Of a DNA stretch of 64,000 bases, positions 1-12,496 are shown piece after piece (position 1 is the first letter of the stretch; each line of letters opens with the position of its first letter). The position numbers and the translations under genes are program-made. The notes under the pieces were generated by a model. That model was given only the letters and a program-made list of their open reading frames with translations. It was not told the origin of the DNA and made no database searches. Source of the DNA: Ceratothoa steindachneri. Lineage: Eukaryota > Arthropoda > Malacostraca > Isopoda > Cymothoidae. Location of the stretch: NCBI GenBank assembly GCA_963969495.1, contig OZ018321.1, positions 120,307,129 through 120,371,128 of the forward strand, written 5' to 3'.

Positions 1-3927
<3,927 letters not shown>

Positions 3928-3961
3928 AATTCCTCACGTTCCTTATTTTCGTGATTCAGTT

Positions 3962-3963
<2 letters not shown>

Positions 3964-3997
<34 letters not shown>
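3964..3997. repeat. (TA)n tract, left flank of the hAT-like element
   Basis: A short (TA)n tract directly abutting the CAGTGGCGTGC terminus at 3998. The matching tract 10919-11011 lies on the far side of the element, so the element appears to sit inside one original TA microsatellite. Confidence 0.85.
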
Positions 3998-4000
<3 letters not shown>

Positions 4001-4430
4001 TGGCGTGCGGTGACTTTTGAAGATAAGGAAGAAATTCGAATTTAACAAAAATACATATTTTAATTGAAATAAAAATTATGATATTCATTAAAATTAACTA
4101 TACAATTGTAAGCTAATCATTTTATTTAAATGTTAATTCTATTCTTCAGTCTTCTTCATTAAATAAATCGATGACTTCCTTGTAGAAACCATCTTATTTT
4201 ATTTCTTTAAGTACTATTTGGGAGATGACAGATCAAGTGTTGGCGTAGCCCTACCGGTTTGAATAATAGTTTCTCTTTCATAAAGTCATCGCATTGAAGA
4301 TGCTTTTTAATAATTTTTCAATTAAGCAATCGCATTTTCTCCCAACTTCATTTACATACATTTTTTTTAAAAGGAGGGTGTTTATCACTCAAAAACGAAT
4401 AAATTATACGCTACTGATCTCAAATATAAG

Positions 4431-4435
4431 AGGGG
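4431..4435 (+). repeat. Left 5-bp target-site duplication AGGGG of the LTR element
   Basis: AGGGG immediately precedes the TGTAAGG start of the left LTR. The same five bases follow the right LTR at 10267-10271. Removing the insertion and one copy gives a sequence that aligns without gaps to the uninterrupted second hAT-like copy near 12940-12965. Confidence 0.75.
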
Positions 4436-4918
4436 TGTAAGGGAATGGTCACTTCCCCCCCCCCCCCTCGTTCACTCTTGGTGCAGTTCCAAGGCGGTCA
4501 CCGCAAAGACATCCGGCCGAAGGCATCGGCGGGTCCCGCGTGACCGCAGCACTGCCCCAGACCGTGCCATGAAAGAGGTCACCCCCCCCCCCCATCGTTC
4601 ACTCGTGATGCAGTCCCAAGGCGGTGGTTACCACAAGGACATCCGCCCCAGGCATCGGCGAGGCGAAAGTTTGACCACTGGGTGGCATAACTAGGGGCCA
4701 TGTAAGACCCTAAAGGTCAAAAAGGTAAAGATCTCCCCCCAGGAGAGTGAGATCCAGTTTCACGTCGAACAAGAAATTGGAGACGGTTTTCTCCCAACCT
4801 CGATGGCTAACGAGGAGCAGATGTTTGACTTCGTGGGAAAGACCGTTTGGGAAGAGAACTCTCCTGGGGCCGTCCTCAAGCTCCCCCCCCTTACCACTCC
4901 CCCAGTGGGGGTGCGAGG

Positions 4919-4925
4919 TATAAAG
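4919..4925 (+). promoter_or_regulatory. Candidate TATA box of the left LTR
   Basis: TATAAAG lies in a G-rich context about 28 bp upstream of the first hairpin unit at 4947. With normal TATA-to-start spacing, transcription would begin close to the start of the array, which would then be in the RNA leader. The right LTR has the same motif at 8873-8879. Start site not demonstrated. Confidence 0.5.
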
Positions 4926-4946
4926 GAGGAACTCTGAGGAAAATCT

Positions 4947-5337
4947 AGGTAGTATACGTCAGGCCAGGTGACGAAGTCCTCGGTTCCCAAAACCGGGCTA
5001 CCTTAGACTGGATAGGTAGTATACGTCAGGCCAGGTGACGAAGTCCTCGGTTCCCAAAACCGGGCTACCTTAGACTGGATAGGTAGTATACGTCAGGCCA
5101 GGTGACGAAGTCCTCGGTTCCAAAACCGGGCTACCTTAGACTGGATAGGTAGTATACCTCAGGCCAGGTGACGAAGTCCTCGGATCCCCAACCGGGCTAC
5201 CTAGACTGGATTGGTAGTATACGTCAGTCTCTAGGTGACGAAGTCCTCGGATCCCCAACCGAGCTACCGAGACTAGAGAGGTAGTTTACTTGTGTTGCCA
5301 GACCAAGAAGCACCCTGCAAGAGAGGCAGGGCTACCT
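4947..5337 (+). repeat. Six tandem units with a shared outer dyad (left LTR)
   Basis: Units start at about 4947, 5014, 5081, 5147, 5212 and 5279 (59-67 bp). All six keep an outer dyad GGTAG...CTACC. Units 1-3 hold arm 1 GTCA/TGAC, a GAAGTC linker, and arm 2 CTCGGTT/AACCGGG with one T-G wobble. Unit 5 has CTCGG/CCGAG, where the wobble becomes T-A. Unit 6 has unrelated arms, CTTG/CAAG and CCCTGC/GCAGGG, yet keeps the outer dyad and a GAAG linker. Unit 4 is less regular (CTCA/TGAC; CGG/CCG). The pattern predicts a three-way junction. The right LTR carries the same array from 8901. Confidence 0.85.
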
Positions 5338-5343
5338 ACCTTA

Positions 5344-5814
5344 AGGGACTAAGAAAAAGCTCATCCTTGAGCTAAGTCCCTGGTTGTCAAACCAAACAAT
5401 AAGTGAACTTTGGTAAGTTCGACTTACTCTCGCCAGAGAGACTCCTCATATTCTGGTGCACCGTAAACACCAAGGGTATTCCTCGTCTTTGAGGAATTAA
5501 GAAGAAGAAGGAAAAGGCTCCCCCTCGAGCCCGTTATTCGGTGGCCACACCAAACTGTAAGTAACTTATTCTCGCCAGAGAAACCCCCCTCCGTCGTCCT
5601 CGCCCGTGAAGAAGACCCTCCCCGAGTTCAGTCCTCGTCCATAAGGAAATTAGTAACGAAGGAAAAGCTCCTTCTCGAGCTCGTTACTCGGTGATCACAC
5701 CGCACTCCAAGTAAGCTTGATTCAAGAACCAAGTTCAACTCACTCTCGCCAGAGAGACCACGACTACCTGGGTGTTGCATAGAGCACCGTATTGATTCTC
5801 GTCCTTGAAGAATC
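5344..5814 (+). repeat. Three diverged hairpin modules (left LTR)
   Basis: Three modules of about 155 bp repeat the same order of hairpins with different bases. Hairpin a: AGCTC/GAGCT (5358/5369), GGCTC/GAGCC (5516/5527), AGCTC/GAGCT (5666/5677); the first and third are enclosed by outer stems AGGGACT/AGTCCCT and AGTAACGA/TCGTTACT. Hairpin b: TGGTT/AACCA (5381/5390), GGTG/CACC (5540/5548), CGGTG/CACCG (5689/5698). Hairpin c, loop GCCA: CTCTC/GAGAG (5427), TTCTC/GAGAA (5569), CTCTC/GAGAG (5743). Hairpin d: ATTCCTC/GAGGAAT (5478/5491), a weaker form in module 2, GATTCT/AGAATC (5794/5809). Several differences are compensatory, so pairing seems selected. Confidence 0.8.
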
Positions 5815-6254
5815 CCCCCCCCCCCCCGGAAGAACGTGTGGACCCCCCAGCTGCTACCCTCGCCAAGACGACCGTGGAATTCCGCCCATCTACACGCGTC
5901 AAGTGTAAATATTTCTGAGGCCCTTTAAACTCCACGAGTCCGTAAGCCTAATTCTAATATTATTGTTTTGTCTAGAGAAAACGTGAACTTAATTTTTTGG
6001 GTCAACTAATTTAATTAATTCTTGTTTATAATAATATTTAGAGTATTGCTGTAGTTAAAGTATAAAGGTTGTGTATTCAATGGTTAAAGATAAAATATAA
6101 GTTTATTTTGTGAATTAGTGGGCGTTTCTTTTATATCCTGACGTGTTTGGTAAAGGCTCAGTTCATTAAGATATTCTTATAATATCAATATATTAGACAC
6201 TCTTAGCACTCTTAGAATAGAACAAAAAGGAGGGGCATTCTACGACACTAACTA

Positions 6255-6260
6255 AATAAA
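6255..6260 (+). terminator. Candidate polyadenylation signal AATAAA in the left LTR
   Basis: AATAAA lies 54 bp before the LTR end; its counterpart in the right LTR is 10207-10212. If used, the R region would run from about 4947 to about 6280 and so include the whole hairpin array. Position is the only evidence. Confidence 0.4.
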
Positions 6261-6325
6261 AGAGGTGTCAGAGGTCAGGTCAGTAGGGTTCTTAGCAGAA
6301 AGAATTCTACGACATATAATTAAAG

Positions 6326-6334
6326 TGGTGTCAG
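6326..6334 (+). promoter_or_regulatory. Possible primer-binding site (tRNA-Leu-like)
   Basis: TGGTGTCAG begins 11 bp inside the left LTR end. TGG followed by TGTCAG is what the 3' end of some eukaryotic tRNA-Leu would pair with. The match is only 9-10 bases and the spacer is longer than usual. Confidence 0.35.
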
Positions 6335-6625
6335 GTTTTGTAGGTTGTTATTAGAAAGAACCCAGCAGTGTCTAATTAAGAAAGAGCCAACACGTAAAGG
6401 AATATCAGGAACAAGAGAATAATTGACGAGAGAAAAATTGGTAGAGTTAGGGGTGGTAACAATATAAAGGTAATTGGCAGGTCAAGTGGTAAATTTGTTG
6501 TCGGGAGTGATATTTCAATCAGCATAGTAGTGGGATTAAGGGTAAGTTATGCTGAGCGCTACCTGGTGAGTGGTGGCATAATTATCTGAAAATACAGAAA
6601 GGAAAAATCGACGGACCAACACGAA

Positions 6626-8038
6626 ATGGATCCAGTCAAAAGATTTTACCAACAAGCCCAAAGTCTGGGACTTGAAGGCACAGAAATGCATGACTACGTC
6701 ATGGCAGAATTAAGAATAGATTGTGTAGAAGAAGAAAGAATTTGGGATATAGAAAAAGAACAAGAATCAATAAAGTTTGAGAGAGAAACAGAGGATATAC
6801 TAAGAGAGGATAAAAGAGAACGTGAATTAATGGAAATATGGATGAACCGGAAAAGTGAAGAATCCCGAATACAGCGGAAAATAGAAACAGAGGAAAGAAG
6901 AATGCTGAGAGGAGGTAAAACAAGCGAAAGAATAATATTGTTGAAAAGAGAAGCACAAGAATTCAGAATAAGGATAGAAATGGAAGATGAAGAAAGAAGA
7001 CTAAAGATAAAGCTGGAAGATGAAGAAAGAAGAACTCGACGGGAAAACGAAATAGCGAAAGCAGAACAGGAAGCCGAAGAAAGGAGAATGAAGATGGAAA
7101 AAGAGTCAAAAGAGAGGAGAATAAAGATTAAAAAAGAAATAGATGAAAGGAGAATGAAGAGGGAAATAGAACGTGCTCAAGCGGAAAGAGAAGAGAGAGA
7201 AGAAAAGGAAAGATTGCTCGCACTCGAAAGAGCACCTATCGAGAATCTCCTAGAGGCCGAGGAAGTTGGAGCCCGGCCTGGACCTAAGAAAGGACCATCG
7301 AGGGAAACCCAGCCAAATGGGGTAACGATGGAAGAAGTAGGAAGTAGCGATGAGGTACCAGCAGGAGTACCTAAGGTAGAACCTACGAGGAGAACCCAGC
7401 CAAATGGGGTTATCAGGGAAGAAGAAGAAGGTAGGGTAGAGGTACGAGCAGGTGTATCTGAGGAACTACCGGCGAAGAGAAGCGAGTCAAATGAGTTGAC
7501 AAGGAAGGAGGAAAGAGGTGCTATGGCTATGCACCCAGGTAAGACTAGTCAAATGGTAGACGCGGATGAGTATCCCCTACTCCTAGTAGTCTCCTCCCCG
7601 AACGGAACGTCCACGGAGTTACCGCTAAATCGCCAAGTCGTAGTGAGCGCCAAGCCCATTAACGACCTCGCGGGGAAAAATTTTCTCGATCCCCAAAGAT
7701 CGAACCCAGACACGATCTTCCCGTGTACCTGGTTAAAGGAGAGTTATGGGACCTACGCTCCCATCAATTATGCCCCGCTGCAACAGGCCGCTCTAGCCTT
7801 AATGTTCAATTTAAATGTAGTCAAGTACCATAATATGGGTAAGTCGAGTAGGTTGAAATACCACTACCAGTTAGTAACATACTGGGATAGACTCAATAAC
7901 CAGAACGGCCGACTCAGGCGCGGTAGAATAATGGTCACAGAGCACCATTTTAGGATCAGCTACCTCAAAGGAGCCAATAATGTACAGCTGCTCTATAGGC
8001 GGAGACGAAAAACCATGGAGGGTTATTTCAGTACCTAA
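6626..8038 (+). CDS. 470-aa Gag-like coiled-coil protein with a decayed RNase H-like C-terminus
   Basis: This is the only long ORF of the LTR element, starting MDPVKRFYQQ and ending at TAA. Residues about 1-35 are a short acidic/hydrophobic N-terminus (FYQQAQSLGLEGTEM) like that of arthropod Ty3/gypsy Gag proteins. Residues about 35-210 are an extremely charged Glu/Arg/Lys coiled coil with repeated EERRxK patterns. Residues 210-310 hold two imperfect repeats around TQPNGV. Residues about 355-460 align by eye with the RNase H domain of Ty3/gypsy Pol: LKESYGTYAPI, a DRLNNQNGRL stretch, then HHFRISYLKGANNV near the domain end. The 'TDH' acidic residue seems replaced (KYHYQL), so activity is unlikely. 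There is no zinc knuckle, protease or RT. The ORF stays open, as expected for a young insertion. Gag assignment is from resemblance and location; the RNase H call is moderately sure. Confidence 0.7.
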   Translation: MDPVKRFYQQAQSLGLEGTEMHDYVMAELRIDCVEEERIWDIEKEQESIKFERETEDILREDKRERELMEIWMNRKSEESRIQRKIETEERRMLRGGKTSERIILLKREAQEFRIRIEMEDEERRLKIKLEDEERRTRRENEIAKAEQEAEERRMKMEKESKERRIKIKKEIDERRMKREIERAQAEREEREEKERLLALERAPIENLLEAEEVGARPGPKKGPSRETQPNGVTMEEVGSSDEVPAGVPKVEPTRRTQPNGVIREEEEGRVEVRAGVSEELPAKRSESNELTRKEERGAMAMHPGKTSQMVDADEYPLLLVVSSPNGTSTELPLNRQVVVSAKPINDLAGKNFLDPQRSNPDTIFPCTWLKESYGTYAPINYAPLQQAALALMFNLNVVKYHNMGKSSRLKYHYQLVTYWDRLNNQNGRLRRGRIMVTEHHFRISYLKGANNVQLLYRRRRKTMEGYFST

Positions 8039-8390
8039 TGAGCGTGAAACCATGCTTTCATTTGTTGTACGTGTTAATATTTATCGGTAGGATTTAAGTT
8101 CTCAAAAACTTAGAAATGTAAGGAAGTAGCTTGTTTTGTTGTTTTTTTTTGTGGGTAATTGATGAATTAAGGTTTTTTTTTAATTTTCTATGTAAAATTT
8201 GTATTGCGAATAGGTCTGCTCGACACATTGCCTGTGTAAACGCGCGCGTGGGCGCTCAGGTGTAAGGAAACTTAATGTAAGGGAGGGCTCAAAGAAATAC
8301 AACTTTGCTAAGCTCGACTAGGTTGAGTAAGTTGTTTTGAGTTCCCGGGAGCATCCTCCGCCCCCTCATTATTTTCTTCGGTGGGAGGTG

Positions 8391-10266
8391 TGTAAGGGAA
8401 TGGTCACTTCCCCCCCCCCCCTCGTTCACTCTTGGTGCAGTTCCAAGGCGGTCACCGCAAAGACATCCGGCCGAAGGCATCGGCGGGTCCCGCGTGACCG
8501 CAGCACTGCCCCAGACCGTGCCATGAAAGAGGTCACCCCCCCCCCCATCGTTCACTCGTGATGCAGTCCCAAGGCGGTGGTTACCACAAGGACATCCGCC
8601 CCAGGCATCGGCGAGGCGAAAGTTTGACCACTGGGTGGCATAACTAGGGGCCATGTAAGACCCTAAAGGTCAAAAAGGTAAAGATCTCCCCCCAGGAGAG
8701 TGAGATCCAGTTTCACGTCGAACAAGAAATTGGAGACGGTTTTCTCCCAACCTCGATGGCTAACGAGGAGCAGATGTTTGACTTCGTGGGAAAGACCGTT
8801 TGGGAAGAGAACTCTCCTGGGGCCGTCCTCAAGCTCCCCCCCCCTTACCACTCCCCCAGTGGGGGTGCGAGGTATAAAGGAGGAACTCTGAGGAAAATCT
8901 AGGTAGTATACGTCAGGCCAGGTGACGAAGTCCTCGGTTCCCAAAACCGGGCTACCTTAGACTGGATAGGTAGTATACGTCAGGCCAGGTGACGAAGTCC
9001 TCGGTTCCCAAAACCGGGCTACCTTAGACTGGATAGGTAGTATACGTCAGGCCAGGTGACGAAGTCCTCGGTTCCAAAACCGGGCTACCTTAGACTGGAT
9101 AGGTAGTATACCTCAGGCCAGGTGACGAAGTCCTCGGATCCCCAACCGGGCTACCTAGACTGGATTGGTAGTATACGTCAGTCTCTAGGTGACGAAGTCC
9201 TCGGATCCCCAACCGAGCTACCGAGACTAGAGAGGTAGTTTACTTGTGTTGCCAGACCAAGAAGCACCCTGCAAGAGAGGCAGGGCTACCTACCTTAAGG
9301 GACTAAGAAAAAGCTCATCCTTGAGCTAAGTCCCTGGTTGTCAAACCAAACAATAAGTGAACTTTGGTAAGTTCGACTTACTCTCGCCAGAGAGACTCCT
9401 CATATTCTGGTGCACCGTAAACACCAAGGGTATTCCTCGTCTTTGAGGAATTAAGAAGAAGAAGGAAAAGGCTCCCCCTCGAGCCCGTTATTCGGTGGCC
9501 ACACCAAACTGTAAGTAACTTATTCTCGCCAGAGAAACCCCCCTCCGTCGTCCTCGCCCGTGAAGAAGACCCTCCCCGAGTTCAGTCCTCGTCCATAAGG
9601 AAATTAGTAACGAAGGAAAAGCTCCTTCTCGAGCTCGTTACTCGGTGATCACACCGCACTCCAAGTAAGCTTGATTCAAGAACCAAGTTCAACTCACTCT
9701 CGCCAGAGAGACCACGACTACCTGGGTGTTGCATAGAGCACCGTATTGATTCTCGTCCTTGAAGAATCCCCCCCCCCCCGGAAGAACGTGTGGACCCCCC
9801 AGCTGCTACCCTCGCCAAGACGACCGTGGAATTCCGCCCATCTACACGCGTCAAGTGTAAATATTTCTGAGGCCCTTTAAACTCCACGAGTCCGTAAGCC
9901 TAATTCTAATATTATTGTTTTGTCTAGAGAAAACGTGAACTTAATTTTTTGGGTCAACTAATTTAATTAATTCTTGTTTATAATAATATTTAGAGTATTG
10001 CTGTAGTTAAAGTATAAAGGTTGTGTATTCAATGGTTAAAGATAAAATATAAGTTTATTTTGTGAATTAGTGGGCGTTTCTTTTATATCCTGACGTGTTT
10101 GGTAAAGGCTCAGTTCATTAAGATATTCTTATAATATCAATATATTAGACACTCTTAGCACTCTTAGAATAGAACAAAAAGGAGGGGCATTCTACGACAC
10201 TAACTAAATAAAAGAGGTGTCAGAGGTCAGGTCAGTAGGGTTCTTAGCAGAAAGAATTCTACGATA
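8391..10266 (+). repeat. Right LTR (about 1,876 bp)
   Basis: Aligns with the left LTR over its full length; differences seen are shorter poly-C runs and a final ATA instead of ACA. The TATA motif is at 8873-8879, the six-unit dyad array starts at 8901, the hairpin modules end about 9768, and AATAAA is at 10207-10212. A purine-rich GTGGGAGGTG (8381-8390) directly precedes it and may be the polypurine tract. Confidence 0.9.
8901..9768 (+). repeat. Hairpin arrays of the right LTR
   Basis: Copy of the six dyad units and three hairpin modules described for the left LTR, shifted by 3,954 bp. Every stem named for the left copy is present here with the same bases as far as I could compare. Confidence 0.85.
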
Positions 10267-10271
10267 AGGGG
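10267..10271 (+). repeat. Right 5-bp target-site duplication AGGGG
   Basis: Follows the right LTR and matches 4431-4435. The hAT-like element resumes with TGACTCCGG, which corresponds to TGACTATGG in the second copy near 12956. Confidence 0.75.
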
Positions 10272-10916
10272 TGACTCCGGTAAGGGGGCTAGAATCCAGG
10301 AAAAATTAACAAAATGCTTAAGAAACAAGAGCGTAACCATACAGAGTTTATGCTATGTAGCTGCTTTCATTTTCAGAACCAGTATTAAAATATAACCTAA
10401 AGATTTTCTAAGCTTCAGAGTATAATGAAAGTTAGATCATTGTGTCTTCGACATTTTATTGCTTTTTTCTAGATTCTAGCAACCCGGGTTGCCAGATAGA
10501 AGCCGCTAACTGCAAAGTTAAGTTGGTTTCCTTTTCCATATACAAATAGGTTATTTTTTCTTAATTCTAACACATCCTTGAAATATTTAGATAAGAATAA
10601 TAAATCTCTAAGTTTGTATATTATTGCTAAGAAAAGCAAAACTTTTTTTAAACTAGTATTTCCAAAGCATCAAAAAACAGCACTATTATTGAAATTAAGA
10701 GAAAAAAAGGAGTAGAAAATTCGACGGAAATGATGCATTTCTTCAATTGCGGTCGGGCTCATCAGCGTCTAAGGCCAATTCGATTGAAAGTGAACACTTT
10801 CGTATACACTATTTAAGTATTGGCAAGCATAAATGTGAGAATAAAATGTTGGGGTGTAATTTCTTTTTCTTTTCTATTTAAATGAGGGAAGCATTGCTTC
10901 CATTGACTGCATGTCA

Positions 10917-10918
<2 letters not shown>

Positions 10919-11011
<93 letters not shown>
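10919..11011. repeat. (TA)n microsatellite
   Basis: About 90 bp of TA dinucleotides directly after the right terminus of the hAT-like element; probably the other half of the tract ending at 3997. About 75 bp of unassigned sequence separates it from the mariner. Confidence 0.95.
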
Positions 11012-11014
<3 letters not shown>

Positions 11015-11087
11015 CATACGGGTTGAGTTTAAACGGCCGTATTTCTATCCTGGATGTAGACGTAAAACTGAACAGCGACGAAAAATA

Positions 11088-12485
11088 TTAGGTTGAGGAA
11101 TAAGTTCTTGCGTTTTTTTAAATGTTGTGTTGATTTAAGTTTTGTTGACGTGATTTGTGCACATATTAAGAACCAATAATAAATAATGAGAGCAAAATTT
11201 GCAAAGGTTAGGCTACGTCTGTTAACAGCGTAGACTATTAGGCCTTTGCTTAGGCTACGTCTTGAAGTTGAGTAATAAGTCATTGCGGATTATTTAAAAG
11301 TTGTGTTAATTTAATTTTTGTTCTGTATCCTCAAAATGGAATGTCAAGTTGAAAGAAAGGTGCATTTTCGACACTTGTTGTTATTCATTTTACATCGAGA
11401 CGGGAACAATGCAAACGCAGCCAAAGCTCGTCGCGATATTTGCGCTGTGTACAGAGAAAATACTTTATCAGAAAGGACGGCTCAATGGTGGTTTTCACGT
11501 TTCAAAAACGGTCATTTCAATCTTAATGACGAAGAACGTTCTGATCGCCCCATTAAGTTGGATGGAGATCGAATGAACGACCTTCTTCATGAAAATCCTC
11601 GTCAATCGACCAGAGAATTAGCTGTACAATTAATGTGTGATCAGAAAACTGTAGTGAATCACCTTCATTCGATGGGGAAAGTTAAAAAACTCGGTGCATG
11701 GGTTCTGCACGCTTTGAGCGAAACCAACAAACTTCAACGCTCCACGACTGCCGCAGGTTTACTTGCTCGTCACAAGGCTACTCGTGGATATAAGGACAGA
11801 TTTCTTTACAGCATCATCACTGGCGATGAAAAGTGGTGTGTTTATGTCAACATTAACCATCGAAAACAATGGCTTAGCCCCAATAAAACACCACTTCCGC
11901 GTTAAAGCAAGGACTTCATCCACAAAAGACGATGCTGTGTGTGGTGGGATTGTGAAGGCATCATTCTTTATCAGCTCCTTGCGAACAACGAGATTGTCAA
12001 TGCAGAACTCTACGTTCAACAAATATATCGACTCGCCGAAGCTATTCGTGAAAAGCGACCTCATCGACGTTATGGAGTCCTTCTGCAACACGACAATGCT
12101 CGTCCTCACATTGCCACTATGACAAAAGACGCCATCCAAACGCTTAATTGGGAAATCCTGCCGCATCCTCAATATTCGCCAGACTTGGCTCCATCGGATT
12201 TCCATCTGTTCCGATCGCTCTCCAACAATTTGCGCGACGTTTTGTTCAATACTGATGTAGAATTAAGAACCTAGTTAGACGAATTCTTCGAGTCAAAATC
12301 CAAGATCTTTATTGCAGAGGCATCGAAAAACTAGTTGAACGTTGGGAAGAAGTAGTAAATAACAACGGAGAATACATTATTGATTAAATGGCATATTGTT
12401 ATCAATTAAAAATGAATTTTTTCTAAAATTGTTAATGGTAATGAATAAATTTGATAAAATCGCAAGAACTTATTCCTCAACCCAT
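11088..12485 (+). mobile_element. mariner element (D,D34D) with a duplicated 5' end
   Basis: Terminal inverted repeats share GGTTGAGGAATAAGTTCTTG at the left end and its reverse complement before 12485. TA dinucleotides flank both ends (11086-11087, 12486-12487). A second 5'-terminus-like block, GTTGAGTAATAAGTCATTGCGG, lies at about 11267-11288, and both blocks are followed by similar TTTAAA(A/T)GTTGTGTT sequence. The 1,398-bp length exceeds the usual 1.3 kb by about the size of this duplication. The termini and protein suggest the mellifera-type mariners. Confidence 0.9.
11336..12387 (+). pseudogene. mariner transposase pseudogene
   Basis: The transposase would cut and paste the element at TA sites in the nucleus. 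The start chosen is MECQVERKV at 11336. The N-terminal paired HTH region (about residues 1-110) is readable, with WFSRFKNGHFNLND and a STRELA-type second helix. The catalytic triad is visible: ITGDEKW, QHDNARPH and SPDLAPSD, with 34 residues between the last two Asp, the mariner signature. It is broken by a TAA at 11903-11905, a TAG at 12272-12274 and a frameshift near 12313, after which VERWEEVVNNNGEYIID ends at 12387. The KxxxLCVWWD stretch has also lost residues. All three catalytic Asp remain, so inactivation is fairly recent. Confidence 0.9.
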
Positions 12486-12496
12486 TATATCACCAA

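Larger units (their letters stand above)
4436..6314 (+). repeat. Left LTR (about 1,879 bp)
   Basis: It begins TGTAAGGGAATGG and ends TTCTACGACA. It contains several poly-C runs, a TATA box (4919-4925), six copies of a roughly 60-67-bp dyad unit (4947-5337), three hairpin modules (5344-5814), an AT-rich tail and an AATAAA (6255-6260). An unusually large part of it can be drawn as paired structure. Confidence 0.9.
4436..10266 (+). mobile_element. Non-autonomous LTR retrotransposon with a Gag-like/RNase H-like ORF
   Basis: Two direct repeats of about 1.88 kb (4436-6314 and 8391-10266) flank a 2.08-kb interior. The ends are TGT...ACA in the left LTR; the last three bases are ATA in the right LTR. 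By eye the LTRs differ only in poly-C lengths and that terminal base, so insertion is recent. The interior has one long ORF (6626-8038). Protease, reverse transcriptase and integrase are absent, so movement would need another element's enzymes. The interior resembles a Ty3/gypsy deletion derivative because the C-terminal ORF part looks like RNase H. Its size class matches the plant 'terminal repeat with Gag' elements. Confidence 0.85.
3998..10919. mobile_element. hAT-like non-autonomous DNA element, copy 1, split by an LTR element
   Basis: The left end reads CAGTGGCGTGCGGTGAC. The right end ends in GTCACTG, and its reverse complement begins CAGTGACATGCAGTCA, so imperfect terminal inverted repeats of about 16 bp are present. 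Without the LTR insertion (4436-10266 plus one 5-bp duplication) the element is about 1.08 kb. A second copy, 12497-13593, aligns along its length. No transposase is encoded, so it is MITE-like. CAGTG-type ends suggest the hAT superfamily. Both flanks are (TA)n, so an 8-bp target duplication of ATATATAT type fits but cannot be proven. Confidence 0.7.

Noticed and set aside
4431..4441. Alternative LTR boundary with ATAAG as target duplication
   Set aside because: It would give LTR ends without TG...CA and needs a gap when aligned to the empty-site copy.
4947..5337. Hammerhead ribozyme in the six dyad units (GTGACGAAG resembles CUGANGA)
   Set aside because: The first C of the core is replaced, there is no GAAA after the second stem and no UH cleavage site at the right place.
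4947..5337. CRISPR-like array
   Set aside because: Units are direct tandem copies without spacers, in a eukaryotic LTR.
6699..6956. Minus-strand open frame opposite the coiled-coil ORF
   Set aside because: It is the hydrophobic shadow of a Glu/Lys/Arg-rich coding region.
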